Source: CAZSAT01 sp964604675
GTDB taxonomy: Bacteria > Myxococcota_A > UBA796 > CAJQPC01
DNA: 64,000 nt
Reading direction: 5' to 3'
Assembly: GCA_964604675.1 (NCBI GenBank)
Contig: CAZSAT010000027.1
Span: 1-64,000, forward strand
The notes below the pieces were generated by a model that saw only the letters and a list, made by a program, of their open reading frames with translations, ran no database searches and was not told the origin of the DNA. Below, piece after piece: positions 26,642-36,690 of this stretch. The translations under genes were made by a program, and so were the position numbers. Within the stretch, counting starts at the first letter, position 1; every line of letters begins with the position of its first letter.

Positions 26642-28177
26642 TTGAGCGCGCAGCGGATCGGACCCGCCGCGGTGGCAGTGGGGGTCGTCCTCGTCGTCGT
26701 GCACCTGCTCGTGCTGCACCAGGGGCTGGCGGATCCGCTCAAGGACGACACCTACATCTCCCTGCGCTTCGCCCGGAACCTGGTCGAAGGCCACGGGCTG
26801 GTCTTCAACCCTGGCGAGCGCGTCGAGGGCTTCACCAACCCGATCTGGACCCTGTTGGGGGCGGTGCCCCTGGCGCTCGGGCTCGACCCCTTCCTGTTCC
26901 TGAAGGCGGCCGGGGCCGCGGCCCTGGTCGGCCTCGTGCTGTCGCTCGGGGTGGCCGTGCGCGACCTGTCGCCGGTCGGCCGCTGCGCGCCGGCGCTCGT
27001 CGCAGCCTCCGCCGCGGTGGCCTACTGGTCGCAGTCCGGCATGGAGACGGTGGCCTTCGCGTGGGCGGCGCTCGAAGGCACACGACGCCTGGGCGACGCG
27101 GTCCGCCGGCGCTCGGATCCCGGGATCTCGGCGGGCCTGGTCTGGGCCTGCGCGGCGCTCTTGCGGCCCGAGGGTGTGGCCTGGTTCGGGCTCGCCTGGC
27201 TGGTGTCGGGCCTGCAGGCCCGCAGACCCGGCCCCTGGGCGGTCAGCGCCCTCGCGTTCGCGGCGCCGGTGGGGCTCTGGCAGGCGTTCCGCGTCGTGTA
27301 CTACGGCGCCTGGCTGCCCAACACCTTCTACGCGAAGGTGGGCGGGGAGGCCGACGTGCTCGAGCGCGGGCTCGACTACCTGGCGCTCGGCGCGGTCGAG
27401 ACCCCGGTGGCGCTGCTCGCGCTGGGGGCGCTGGTGTTCGTGCGGCGCGCGCTGGCGGATCCGAGGGGGCGCATCGCGTGCGCGATCCTCGCCTTCCACG
27501 GCGCCTACCTCCTGGCGGTGGGCGGCGACTACATGCCGCTGGGCCGGTTCCTGGTGCCGGCGGTGCCGCTCGCGGCGCTCGCCCTGGCTGCCGGCGCCAC
27601 GTCGTCGCTGCCGGCGGGTGCGCTCGCCCTCGGTGCGGCGCTCCTCGGCCTGCAGCCCTACCTGTCGGGGCGCGCCCTGGACCCCGACTGGGCGCGCCTC
27701 CGCTTCGAGGCCTTCGGGCTCTGGGTCGGCACCCACCTCCCGCCCGACGCCGTCGTCTGCCTGGGCCAGATCGGCGCGGTCGGCTACCTCGGGCAGCGGC
27801 CGGTGCTCGACACCCACGGCCTGGTCGACGCGCACATCGCCCGGCACCGCCCCGAAGACTACGAGGTGGCTGGGGGCGCGGGCCACACCCGGGGCGACGC
27901 GGACTACGTGCTCGAGCGTGCTCCCGACGCGGTGATGATGGCCAACGTCTGGTACGCGCGGGTGCCGATGACGCCCGAAGCGCTCACCGAGCACCAGGAC
28001 ATGCTCGGGGTGACCGATCGGCTGCTGCTGGGCCAGCCTGCGTTCTTCGAGGCCTACGAGGCGCTCAACTACCGCACGGCGGACGACTTCTGGGTCGGTC
28101 TGTGGGTGCGCTTCGACAGCCCGCTGCACCCGGATCACCCGGAGTTCCGTGGTCCCGTGCCGGCGTTGCGGCTGTAG
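26642..28177 (+). CDS. polytopic membrane glycosyltransferase-like protein
   Basis: A 511-residue membrane protein with about ten to twelve helices. The first periplasmic loop has DDTYISLRFARNLVEGHG and GERVEGFTNP, a signature I recognise in actinobacterial and chloroflexal polyprenyl-phosphate-dependent sugar transferases; the DD pair is the probable catalytic or metal site. A C-terminal extramembrane region (about 350-511, LDTHGLVDAHIARHRPEDY) is typical of the same group. The start is TTG at 26642, six bases after the pilB stop, without a clear ribosome site. It occupies the interval between pilB and pilC where other species have pilT, together with two sulfatase-like genes. Confidence 0.7.
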   Translation: MSAQRIGPAAVAVGVVLVVVHLLVLHQGLADPLKDDTYISLRFARNLVEGHGLVFNPGERVEGFTNPIWTLLGAVPLALGLDPFLFLKAAGAAALVGLVLSLGVAVRDLSPVGRCAPALVAASAAVAYWSQSGMETVAFAWAALEGTRRLGDAVRRRSDPGISAGLVWACAALLRPEGVAWFGLAWLVSGLQARRPGPWAVSALAFAAPVGLWQAFRVVYYGAWLPNTFYAKVGGEADVLERGLDYLALGAVETPVALLALGALVFVRRALADPRGRIACAILAFHGAYLLAVGGDYMPLGRFLVPAVPLAALALAAGATSSLPAGALALGAALLGLQPYLSGRALDPDWARLRFEAFGLWVGTHLPPDAVVCLGQIGAVGYLGQRPVLDTHGLVDAHIARHRPEDYEVAGGAGHTRGDADYVLERAPDAVMMANVWYARVPMTPEALTEHQDMLGVTDRLLLGQPAFFEAYEALNYRTADDFWVGLWVRFDSPLHPDHPEFRGPVPALRL

Positions 28178-28215
28178 AGCGCCGATCAGGTAGGCGCGAG
28201 TCGCATGCTTGCGCC

Positions 28216-28259
28216 CGCCGGCCGTGGCCGGCGTCCCGCCTCCTCGACGTGCCCCTGGC
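28216..28259. repeat. GC hairpin plus first copy of a 23-bp intergenic repeat
   Basis: In the 100-bp gap before the sulfatase-like gene there is a perfect 8-bp inverted repeat (28216-28233, CGCCGGCC and GGCCGGCG around GT), followed by a 23-base sequence (28237-28259) that begins CGCCTCCTCG and ends GCCCCTGGC. The same 23 bases occur at 56772-56794, also intergenic and also just after a GC-rich hairpin. This suggests a small dispersed element or conserved RNA signal. Confidence 0.6.
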
Positions 28260-28277
28260 CGGGTTAGGCCGGCCGCG

Positions 28278-29729
28278 ATGACGGATCGCCTCCACTTCCG
28301 GCTCTTCTCGGTCGCGGGCGCCGTCTGCCTCTCGACCCTGTTCATCCTCTACGTCGTGGCGATGAACCGCGAACGCGACCGGCGGGTGGTGCCCTTCGAG
28401 GTGGACGGCCAGACCCTCTCCGAGGACGAGGCGCTGACCGCGGAGCAGCTCGCCGCCGCCCCTGCGCGCACCGGCGCCGACGGCCGCTCCAACGTGGTCG
28501 TGGTGCTCCTGGGCGGCGTGCGGCCCGACAAGCTGAGCGACGACACCCTCCCCGAGCTCCGGGCCTGGTCCGAGGGCGCCCGGAGCTACACCGACGCGCG
28601 CTCCGTCGCCTCCTGGCAGACCCCGGCTCGCGCCTCGGTGCTCACCGGCGTGCACCCCTCGGAGCACGGCGTCCACCGCAGCCAGGCCGGTCGCCTTGAG
28701 AAGCTCGACGCCGGCTACACCCTCTTCTCCGAGTCCTTCCAGGACGCGGGCTACCGCACCGCAGCGGTGCTGGCGGAGACGCGCCACCACCACGTCAAGA
28801 CCGGTCTGCAGGCGGGCTTCGACGTCTTGCTGGACCGCGACCTGGAGGACGGCAACCCGCCGCTGGACTACGCCCGCGCCGACCGCGTGACCGCCATGGC
28901 CGAGCAGGTCGTCGACGCGTGGGAGGACCAGCCCTTCCTCCTGGTCGCCGAATACCTCGACGGCTGCACGCCCTGGGTGCCCTGGGACCACACCACCGGC
29001 GCGAGCGCGATGTACCGCATCGTGCCGAGCGCCCTGCACTTCCCGGGCGAGGCCCGCTACCTCTGGCGCGCCACCGTGAGCGCGGTCATGCAGGGCACGC
29101 GCAAGGTGAAGTCCGCCGAGCGGCAGACCTGGAACATCGCCTACACCGCCGACCTGCTCCAGCTGGACCACGCGCTCGCGGGGCTCCTGGAGCGGGTGGG
29201 AGAGCTCGAGCGCGACACCTGGGTGTTCGTGGTCGGCACCCACGGCGAGCCCATGGGCGAGCACGGCGTGGTCGGCCACGGCTGGGACGTGTACAGCGAG
29301 TCGCTCGAGGTGCCCTGGTTCGTGGTCGGGCCCGGGGTCGAGCCGGGCCTGGACCCCACGCCCGTGGAGCTGACCGATCTGCACGACCAGGTGCTCGCTG
29401 CCGCTGGCCTGGGCGCCTGGCCAGAGCCCGTGGAAGACCGGATGCGCGTGGCCGAGACCTTCTACGGCCCCAGCCGGGAGATCCGCCTCGCCCACGGCCG
29501 CTCGTTCAAGCGGGTGAAGCGCAGCTTCCTGGTCGGGAACCAGGAGCTCATGCTCGACAGCAAGGGCGGCGTGTGGCCCTTCCGAGACGGCCGTCAGGAC
29601 CGGGTCGCGTCGGGCCCGTGGACCGAGGGGCTGGAGGCGCGCGCTCGCGCCTGGATCGCGGAGGCCGAGGGGACGGCCCCATCCGAGGACCCCGAGGAGC
29701 CGCCCGCCATCGACCCGGAGGCGCCGTGA
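28278..29729 (+). CDS. degenerate sulfatase-like membrane protein (pseudoenzyme)
   Basis: A 483-residue protein with one N-terminal membrane anchor (VAGAVCLSTLFILYVVAM) and an alkaline-phosphatase-superfamily sulfatase fold outside. Key sites are altered: the first metal aspartate motif, normally VVLIVIDTLR, reads VVVVLLGGVRPD, and the nucleophile motif, normally CxPSR, reads WQTPARASVLTG, with Gln where the formylglycine Cys belongs. A later GTHGEPMGEHG keeps part of the second metal site. It is therefore probably a non-catalytic partner of the next gene, whose GTG overlaps its stop. ATG 28278 follows TAGGCC by seven bases. Confidence 0.75.
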   Translation: MTDRLHFRLFSVAGAVCLSTLFILYVVAMNRERDRRVVPFEVDGQTLSEDEALTAEQLAAAPARTGADGRSNVVVVLLGGVRPDKLSDDTLPELRAWSEGARSYTDARSVASWQTPARASVLTGVHPSEHGVHRSQAGRLEKLDAGYTLFSESFQDAGYRTAAVLAETRHHHVKTGLQAGFDVLLDRDLEDGNPPLDYARADRVTAMAEQVVDAWEDQPFLLVAEYLDGCTPWVPWDHTTGASAMYRIVPSALHFPGEARYLWRATVSAVMQGTRKVKSAERQTWNIAYTADLLQLDHALAGLLERVGELERDTWVFVVGTHGEPMGEHGVVGHGWDVYSESLEVPWFVVGPGVEPGLDPTPVELTDLHDQVLAAAGLGAWPEPVEDRMRVAETFYGPSREIRLAHGRSFKRVKRSFLVGNQELMLDSKGGVWPFRDGRQDRVASGPWTEGLEARARAWIAEAEGTAPSEDPEEPPAIDPEAP

Positions 29730-31189
29730 GCTGGCTCGCGCTCTTCTGGGCGTGCAACCAGCCGGCCCCCCGTGCCACGCTGCAGCCGGCCGTGTCCCAG
29801 GAGGACGCCGCCATCCGCGACGCGCGCCGGCTGGTGCTCAAGGTGGACCACGTCGAGCGCCAGCCGCCGGAAGGGGTCGCGCCCAACGTGGTGATGGTCG
29901 TGCTCGACACCTTCCGGGCCGACCGGCTCGCGGCCTACGGGGGGGACCCGGAGCTCGCCCCCCGGCTGAACGCCTTCGCCCGGAGCGCGCGGGTGTACAC
30001 CGAGATGCGCTCCACCGGCTCGTGGACCCTGCCGAGCCACGGCTCCCTGTTCACCGGCGTGCACCCCATCGAGCACGGCGCTCGGGGCAGCGAAGCCGAC
30101 AAGCGGGCGCGGGCCTACCGGCTCAGCAGCGAGCTCCCCACCCTGGCCGAGGTGCTCTCCGGCGCGGGCTGGGTCACGGTCGGTCTCGCCGCGAACCGGG
30201 CCTTCCTCGACCGATCCTGGGGGCTGAACCGCGGCTTCGACGTGTGGCAGTGCCGCGTGATGGAGCCGGTGGCGGGCGTGCCCTACGTGCAGGGCGACCG
30301 CATCGCTCACGTGGCCGTCAAGGCCTTGCGCTACCACCGGAACCCGGCGCCCATGTTCCTGTTCGTGAACTTCATGGACACCCACAGCCCCTGGATCCCG
30401 CGCGAGGGCTACACCGAAGACCCCGAGCGCATCGATCCCTTGCTGCTCCCCCAGGGCGGCACGTGGCACGAGCCGTCCTACTGGGGCAAGACCCGTCGAG
30501 CCGTGCTCTCGCTGGAGCGACCGGCCAGCGCCATGGAGGTCTCCACGTGGGAGGAGAGCTACGACGCCGAGGTGCGGTACCTCGACGAGCAGTTCGGCGC
30601 GATGCTCGACGGGCTCGAGAAGCACGGCCTCGGCGACGACGACTACGTGATCGTGCTCTCCGATCACGGCGAGTTCCTGGGCGAGCACGGCCTGATCGAG
30701 CACAGCAAGGACCTCTACGAGGAGGTGCTCCGGGTGCCGCTGATGATCCGGGGACCGGGCTTCGAGGCGGGGGTCGACAGCGCGCCGGTCACCAGCGCCG
30801 ACGTGCCCGACATCGTGCTGCAGGCCCTCGGGCTGCCCCCGCTGGCCGCCGTGCCGGGCGACCCGCCGCTGCAGGTGTCGGAGCTCTACTGGTCGCGGCA
30901 CCGGGACCTGGCCTGGAAGGACGTCGCCGAGCGCTTCGACAGGGTCAAGCGATCCTTTCGCGACGGCCCCCACAAGCTCATGCTCGGCGAGGACGGCGAG
31001 GAGCAGGCCTTCGACCTCGCGGCCGACCCCCTCGAGCAGAGCTCGGTGGTGGACAGCGCTGGATGGGTCGAGCCGCTTCGCGCACGGGCGGACGCCTGGA
31101 TGAGCTCTCGCCAGATCCGCGTCGGCGAGGCCGTCGTGCTCGACGCCGAAGCGGAGGCCCAGCTCCGGGCCCTCGGATACGTCGACTGA
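29726..31189 (+). CDS. sulfatase-superfamily lipoprotein with Thr nucleophile position
   Basis: A 487-residue lipoprotein (VSWLALFWAC, Cys 10) of the sulfatase/phosphodiesterase fold. The metal motif VVMVVLDTFRADRLAAYG is intact, and the second site is present (VLSDHGEFLGEHG). The nucleophile position reads SWTLPSHGSLFTG: Thr replaces the Cys that would become formylglycine. Thr at this place is used by LTA-synthase and phosphoethanolamine-transferase relatives, so the activity is more likely phosphotransfer or phosphoester cleavage on surface lipids or glycans than sulfate removal. Ends EAQLRALGYVD. GTG start overlaps the previous gene as GTGA; probably a pair with that pseudoenzyme. Confidence 0.8.
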   Translation: MSWLALFWACNQPAPRATLQPAVSQEDAAIRDARRLVLKVDHVERQPPEGVAPNVVMVVLDTFRADRLAAYGGDPELAPRLNAFARSARVYTEMRSTGSWTLPSHGSLFTGVHPIEHGARGSEADKRARAYRLSSELPTLAEVLSGAGWVTVGLAANRAFLDRSWGLNRGFDVWQCRVMEPVAGVPYVQGDRIAHVAVKALRYHRNPAPMFLFVNFMDTHSPWIPREGYTEDPERIDPLLLPQGGTWHEPSYWGKTRRAVLSLERPASAMEVSTWEESYDAEVRYLDEQFGAMLDGLEKHGLGDDDYVIVLSDHGEFLGEHGLIEHSKDLYEEVLRVPLMIRGPGFEAGVDSAPVTSADVPDIVLQALGLPPLAAVPGDPPLQVSELYWSRHRDLAWKDVAERFDRVKRSFRDGPHKLMLGEDGEEQAFDLAADPLEQSSVVDSAGWVEPLRARADAWMSSRQIRVGEAVVLDAEAEAQLRALGYVD

Positions 31190-31230
31190 GGCCCGGGCGA
31201 GACAGTGCGGGACATCGGGCCCGCCTCGGG

Positions 31231-31236
31231 TATGAT
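31231..31236 (+). promoter_or_regulatory. -10-like element TATGAT before pilC
   Basis: TATGAT lies 28 bases before the pilC ATG, with GGAGAG as ribosome site at 31257-31262. No clear -35. It would give pilC-pilS-pilR their own start site independent of pilB. Confidence 0.4.
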
Positions 31237-31264
31237 GGCGCTGCGGACGAGTCTCGGAGAGTAC

Positions 31265-32476
31265 ATGCCGGTTTTTGCCTACGAGGCCAAGACAGCTTCG
31301 GGGGAAGTTCGAAAGGGTGAGGTGGAGGCCGCCAGCAAGGATGCGGCCAAGCAGCGCCTCAGGCAGATGCAGCTCAACCCCACGTCGGTCAAGGCGAAGG
31401 GCATTGAGATCAACATCCCCAAGCCGAAGTTCCTCGAGGCCAAGCCCACCACGAAGGACCTCGTCATCTTCGTGCGCCAGTTCGCCACCATGATCGACTC
31501 GGGCCTGCCGCTGGTGCAGTGCCTGGAGATCCAGTCGCAGCAGGCCCCGAACCCGGTGTTCCGCGAGCAGCTCAAGGTCATCAAGGAATCGGTCGAGTCC
31601 GGAGCCACCTTCGCCGATGCCCTGAAGCGCTACCCCGACACCTTCGACGACCTCTTCCGCAACCTGGTCGCCGCCGGCGAGATCGGCGGTATCCTCGACA
31701 CCATCCTGAACCGGCTCGCCGTCTTCCTCGAGAAGAACGAGAAGCTGAAGCGCCAGGTCAAGGGGGCGATGACCTACCCGACCGCCGTCATGGTGGTCGC
31801 TGGCCTGGTCTGTGGTGTGCTGCTCCTGAAGGTCGTGCCCACCTTCGAGAAGATGTTCGCCGAGTTCGGTGGCGCGCTCCCGGGGCCCACCCAGGTCGTG
31901 ATCTCGCTCTCGAAGTGGCTGCAGTCCAACTGGCTCTTCTGCATCGTCGGCGCCGCGGCCGCCTGGTACGGCATCAAGGCCTTCTACAGGCACCCCAAGG
32001 GGCGCGTGCTGATGGACGGCATGTTCCTGAAGCTGCCCGTGCTCGGCGACACCATCACCAAGATCGCCGTGGCCCGCTTCTGCCGCACCCTCGGCACCAT
32101 GGTGTCGTCCGGCGTGCCGATCCTCGATGGCCTCGACATCTGCTCCCGCACCGCGGGCAACAAGATCATCGAGAACGCTGTGCTCAAGGCCCGCGACGGC
32201 ATCGCCGAGGGTCGCAGCATCGCCGAGCCCCTGGCGGAAGCCAAGGTCTTCCCGGACATGGTCTGCCAGATGATCTCGGTCGGTGAATCCACCGGCGCCC
32301 TCGACATCATGCTCAACAAGATCGCCGACTTCTACGAAGAAGAGGTCGATCAGGCGGTGGAGAACCTGACCTCCCTGATGGAGCCGCTGATCATGGTGTT
32401 CCTCGGTGTGGTCGTGGGTGGCTTCGTCGTCGCCATGTACATGCCGATCTTCACCCTGGCGGGCTCCATCGGCTGA
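31265..32476 (+). CDS. pilC: type IV pilus inner-membrane platform protein PilC
   Basis: A 403-residue GspF/PilC family protein. The N-terminus MPVFAYEAKTASGEVRKGEVEA is the family start, followed by two copies of the GspF domain (KDLVIFVRQFATMIDSGLPL and VARFCRTLGTMVSSGVPIL) and three membrane segments (about 170-190, 220-240, 375-400). PilC sits in the inner membrane, contacts PilB and feeds pilins into the growing fibre. GGAGAG lies just upstream of the ATG. Its stop overlaps the pilS start (TGATG). Normal length. Confidence 0.97.
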   Translation: MPVFAYEAKTASGEVRKGEVEAASKDAAKQRLRQMQLNPTSVKAKGIEINIPKPKFLEAKPTTKDLVIFVRQFATMIDSGLPLVQCLEIQSQQAPNPVFREQLKVIKESVESGATFADALKRYPDTFDDLFRNLVAAGEIGGILDTILNRLAVFLEKNEKLKRQVKGAMTYPTAVMVVAGLVCGVLLLKVVPTFEKMFAEFGGALPGPTQVVISLSKWLQSNWLFCIVGAAAAWYGIKAFYRHPKGRVLMDGMFLKLPVLGDTITKIAVARFCRTLGTMVSSGVPILDGLDICSRTAGNKIIENAVLKARDGIAEGRSIAEPLAEAKVFPDMVCQMISVGESTGALDIMLNKIADFYEEEVDQAVENLTSLMEPLIMVFLGVVVGGFVVAMYMPIFTLAGSIG

Positions 32477-34048
32477 TGGGCGAACCGTCGGCCGCCGAAG
32501 CGGAAGTCCTCCGGCGGCGGATCAGCACCTACATCCTGATCCGGCTGGTCCTGGCCACGCTGTTCCTGGTGTTCCTGGCGTTTCTGACCTTCGGTGCCGA
32601 GTCGGTGCTGGACTCCGCGGTGTTCCTCGACCTGGTCGCGGTCACCCTGGCGCTGTTGGCGCTGTCGGCCGCGGGCCTGGCCCGGGTCCCGCGGCTCGAC
32701 CGCTTCGCCTGGCTGCAGCTGATGGTCGACATGGCCATCGTCACCGCGGTGGTCGGCCAGACGGGCGGCTCGAAGAGCGTCTTCACGGTGCTCTACTTCA
32801 TGACCATCGTGGCCAGCGCCTACCTGGTGTACGCGCGTGGCGCGCTGGTCTGCGCCGTGCTCGACAGCGTGGCCTTCGTGGCTGTCTCCTTGATGGTGCA
32901 CGCAGCCAATCCACCGCTCCCCGGGGCGCCCGGCACGCCGCTCTACGCCGACGTGTTGATCGGGGTGTTCGGCTTCTTCCTGGTGGCCATCCTCGCGGGG
33001 CAGCTCGCCGAACAGCTCCGCCTCGCCGGGCAGGCGCTGGTGGCGAGGGAGCGGCAGGCCTTGCGGCTCGAGCAGGAGCTCGCGGGCGTGGTCGGGTCGC
33101 TGCGGAGCGGGCTGGCCGTGTTGGAGCCGGGCGGGGTGCTGCGCTCGGCCAACGATCGGGCGCTGCAGCTCTTCCCGAGGCTCTCGGCCGACGGTGCCAC
33201 CCAGGCCATCCCGCGCTTCGAGGAACGCCTCGGTCTGTGGGAGGTCGAAGCCGAGGCGTCCGACGGGGAGCTGCGCAACGTCATCGTCAGCGCCACGCCG
33301 CTTCCGGATGGTGCCCACGTGCTCTCGATGGAAGACGTCACCCGGCTCCGAGGCATGGAACGCACGATCCGCCACGAGGAGCGCCAGGCCGCGGTCGGTC
33401 GGCTGGCCGCGGCGATGGCCCACGAGATCCGCAACCCGCTCACCTCGCTCTCGGGTGCCGTGCAGCTGATGGCCACCGACCAGGACGACCGCCTCGTGGC
33501 CATCGTGCGGCGCGAGGTGAACCGCCTGGAGGGCCTGGTCGAGGACTTCCTCGATTCGGCCCGTCCCCGGCCCCTGCGGCGCCGGCCGGTCGACCTGGCC
33601 GCGGTGGTCGACGAGACCGTCACCACCTTCCGCCGTGACCAGCGCTACGCCGACCTCGTGGAGGTGCAGATCCGGCAGCACGAGCTGCCCGAGGTGCTGT
33701 GTGACCCCGACAAGGTGCGCCAGCTCCTCTGGAACCTGCTGCTGAATGCCGCCCAGGCCATGCCCGAGGGCGGCCGGGTCCGCGTGACCTGCCGCGCAAC
33801 CGGGGGGAAGGCGCGGATCCTGGTCAGCGACGAGGGCAACGGCATCGACCCGCTCGAGGTGTCCAAGATCTTCGACCCCTTCTACACCACCCGCTCCGGT
33901 GGCACGGGCCTCGGCCTCGCGATGGTGGACCGCATCGCCCGCGAGCACGGTGGTGAGGTCTGGGTCCAGTCGGAGCCGGGCAGCGGCACGACCTTCGCGC
34001 TATGGCTGCCGCTGGGCGACGAGCAGGCGGCGCCGGAGGTCGACGCGG

Positions 34049-34059
<11 letters not shown>
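32476..34059 (+). CDS. pilS: sensor histidine kinase PilS
   Basis: A 527-residue membrane kinase. Five to six N-terminal hydrophobic segments (about 15-190) form the PilS-type membrane sensor, followed by a PAS-like region (about 205-300), the H box AAAMAHEIRNPLTSLSGAVQLM with His near 316, the N box (LLWNLLLNAAQAMPEGG), and G boxes VSDEGNGIDPLEVSKIFDPFYTT and GTGLGLAMV. PilS phosphorylates PilR to control pilin transcription; in Pseudomonas it senses pilin in the membrane. Its position between pilC and the response-regulator gene supports the name. The C-terminal end overlaps pilR by eleven bases. Confidence 0.93.
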
Positions 34060-35449
<1,390 letters not shown>

Positions 35450-35455
35450 CCCTCC

Positions 35456-35520
35456 ACCTGACGCTTTTTGTCAGGTGACGCGTTTTGTCACCCGCTGGAT
35501 CTGACGCGAATTGTCAGATC
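35456..35520 (+). promoter_or_regulatory. three inverted repeats upstream of pilA, probable PilR enhancer sites
   Basis: Three perfect inverted repeats with the same plan, TGAC-N7-GTCA: 35456-35476 (ACCTGAC and GTCAGGT), 35474-35492 (GGTGAC and GTCACC) and 35498-35520 (GATCTGAC and GTCAGATC). Spacers are all seven bases (GCTTTTT, GCGTTTT, GCGAATT). Centres lie at 35466, 35483 and 35509, about 75-117 bases before the predicted start site, the usual enhancer range. Each right half contains TGTCA, as in the TGTC repeats reported for Pseudomonas PilR. Confidence 0.8.
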
Positions 35521-35555
35521 GGGCCGGTTTCGCCCTGGTTTCGGGCTGGATCGGG

Positions 35556-35572
35556 TTGGCACGGATCTTGAT
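35556..35572 (+). promoter_or_regulatory. sigma54 promoter of pilA
   Basis: TTGGCACGGATCTTGAT matches the sigma54 consensus YTGGCACGRNNNTTGCW at every position except A for C in the -12 element. Spacing of the -24 GG and -12 GA is correct. The start site would be near 35584, giving a leader of about 60 bases before the pilA ATG. Confidence 0.85.
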
Positions 35573-35644
35573 CTGTGTCCACGTGTCCCCGACCTTCCAT
35601 GGTCAGGAACTCGAGAACCCCCCCCCAAAGCGCTTGGAGAAAGC

Positions 35645-36106
35645 ATGTTCAAGAAGGGCTTCACCCTCGTCGAACTCATGATCGTTGTTGCCATCATCGG
35701 CATTCTGGCTGCGATCGCCATTCCGAACTTCGTCGAGATGCAGTACCGCGCCAAGCGGGCTGAGGTCCCGGCCAACGTCGATGGCATCAAGACCTCGCAG
35801 ATGGGCTACGACGCCGCGTTCGACCACTTCGTGCTCATCTCGACGCCGCACCCGAACGTCAACGTCGGCAAGACGCAGGTCAGCTGGGCCGGCGGCAACG
35901 CCAAGTTCCAGAAGCTCGGCTGGCAGCCCGATGGCAAGGTTCGTGGCAAGTACCAGATCACCACGACCTCCGTCGGCGGCTCGACCCCGGGTGGTGACTT
36001 CGTCGTGACCGGTACCTGTGATGTCGATGGTGACGACGTGCGGGCGCAGTACACCGCCACCAAGTCCATCAACACCACGTTCGCCAACCAGAACGACACC
36101 TACTGA
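35645..36106 (+). CDS. pilA: type IV major pilin PilA
   Basis: A 153-residue prepilin: six-residue leader MFKKG then FTLVELMIVVAIIGILAAIAIPNF, with the cleavage site G/F and Glu5. The N-terminal helix is followed by a small beta domain with a DG-rich end (TCDVDGDDVRAQYTATKSIN). Only one Cys is present, so the usual C-terminal disulfide loop is missing. It is polymerised by PilB/PilC into pili for motility and adhesion. Controlled by a sigma54 promoter with three PilR-type repeats, and followed by a strong terminator, which suits a highly expressed single-gene unit. AGCGCTTGGAGAAAGC upstream supplies the ribosome site. Confidence 0.95.
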   Translation: MFKKGFTLVELMIVVAIIGILAAIAIPNFVEMQYRAKRAEVPANVDGIKTSQMGYDAAFDHFVLISTPHPNVNVGKTQVSWAGGNAKFQKLGWQPDGKVRGKYQITTTSVGGSTPGGDFVVTGTCDVDGDDVRAQYTATKSINTTFANQNDTY

Positions 36107-36137
36107 TTCACCCAACCCTGGGTTGATCGCCTGATGA

Positions 36138-36167
36138 GGGCGGGCTCGGCAACGGGCCCGCCCTTTT
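36138..36167 (+). terminator. intrinsic terminator after pilA
   Basis: Stem GGGCGGGC (36138-36145) pairs with GCCCGCCC (36156-36163) around a ten-base loop and is followed by TTTT. It separates the abundant pilA transcript from the second pilin gene. Confidence 0.85.
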
Positions 36168-36190
36168 CGTCTCTGTTACCCTTGAGGTCG

Positions 36191-36664
36191 ATGGGAACGC
36201 GGTCGACAGCTCCTGGCTTCACGCTCGTCGAGCTCGTGATCGTGGTCGCGATCATCGCGCTGCTCGCCAGCATCGCCATTCCCAACTTCATGGAAGCGCA
36301 GTTCAAGGCCAAGCGAGCCGAGCTGCCCCCCAACGTCTCGGGGATCATGAACGCCCAGATCGCCTACGACGCAGCCCTCGACAGCTACCTCGAGGTCGAG
36401 TGGGCACCTTCGGCCATCCCTTCGGGCAAGGTCGCGGTCGACTGGCCCGACGACAACCTGGGCTTCAACGAGCTCGGCTGGTCGCCGGATGGCAAGGTCC
36501 GCGGCGTGTACGCGGTCACCACCGTCAACGACCGGTCCGAGCGGAAGGACGCAGACTTCGTCGTCACCGGCCGCTGCGATGTCGACGGTGGGCGTTCCGA
36601 GGCCTGGTACACCGCCACGCGCCACCTGCGCACCGTGTTCCTGAACGAGAACGACACCTTCTGA
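36191..36664 (+). CDS. second type IV pilin-like protein, PilA paralogue
   Basis: A 157-residue prepilin: MGTRSTAPG then FTLVELVIVVAIIALLASIAIPNF, with Glu5. The body aligns with PilA along its whole length (KAKRAE, LGWxPDGKVRG, DFVVTGxCDVDG, YTATxxxxT, NxNDT at the end), so it is a tandem duplicate, not a generic minor pilin. I chose ATG 36191, with GAGG before it, over an upstream ATG at 36134 that would add a non-prepilin leader inside the terminator. TACCCT lies eight bases upstream of the GAGG-ATG region, so it has its own promoter and lacks the sigma54 site. It may be a minor or alternative subunit. Confidence 0.85.
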   Translation: MGTRSTAPGFTLVELVIVVAIIALLASIAIPNFMEAQFKAKRAELPPNVSGIMNAQIAYDAALDSYLEVEWAPSAIPSGKVAVDWPDDNLGFNELGWSPDGKVRGVYAVTTVNDRSERKDADFVVTGRCDVDGGRSEAWYTATRHLRTVFLNENDTF

Positions 36665-36690
36665 AGGCTTCGCGCTCCAGGCTGCAGCTC

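Noticed and set aside
28278..31189. Formylglycine-dependent sulfatases
   Set aside because: The nucleophile Cys/Ser of the CxPSR motif is Gln in the first and Thr in the second protein, so a standard sulfatase mechanism is not supported.
36134..36190. Longer start for the second pilin (ATG 36134)
   Set aside because: It would place coding sequence inside the pilA terminator and give a non-prepilin leader; ATG 36191 has GAGG and a proper prepilin leader.
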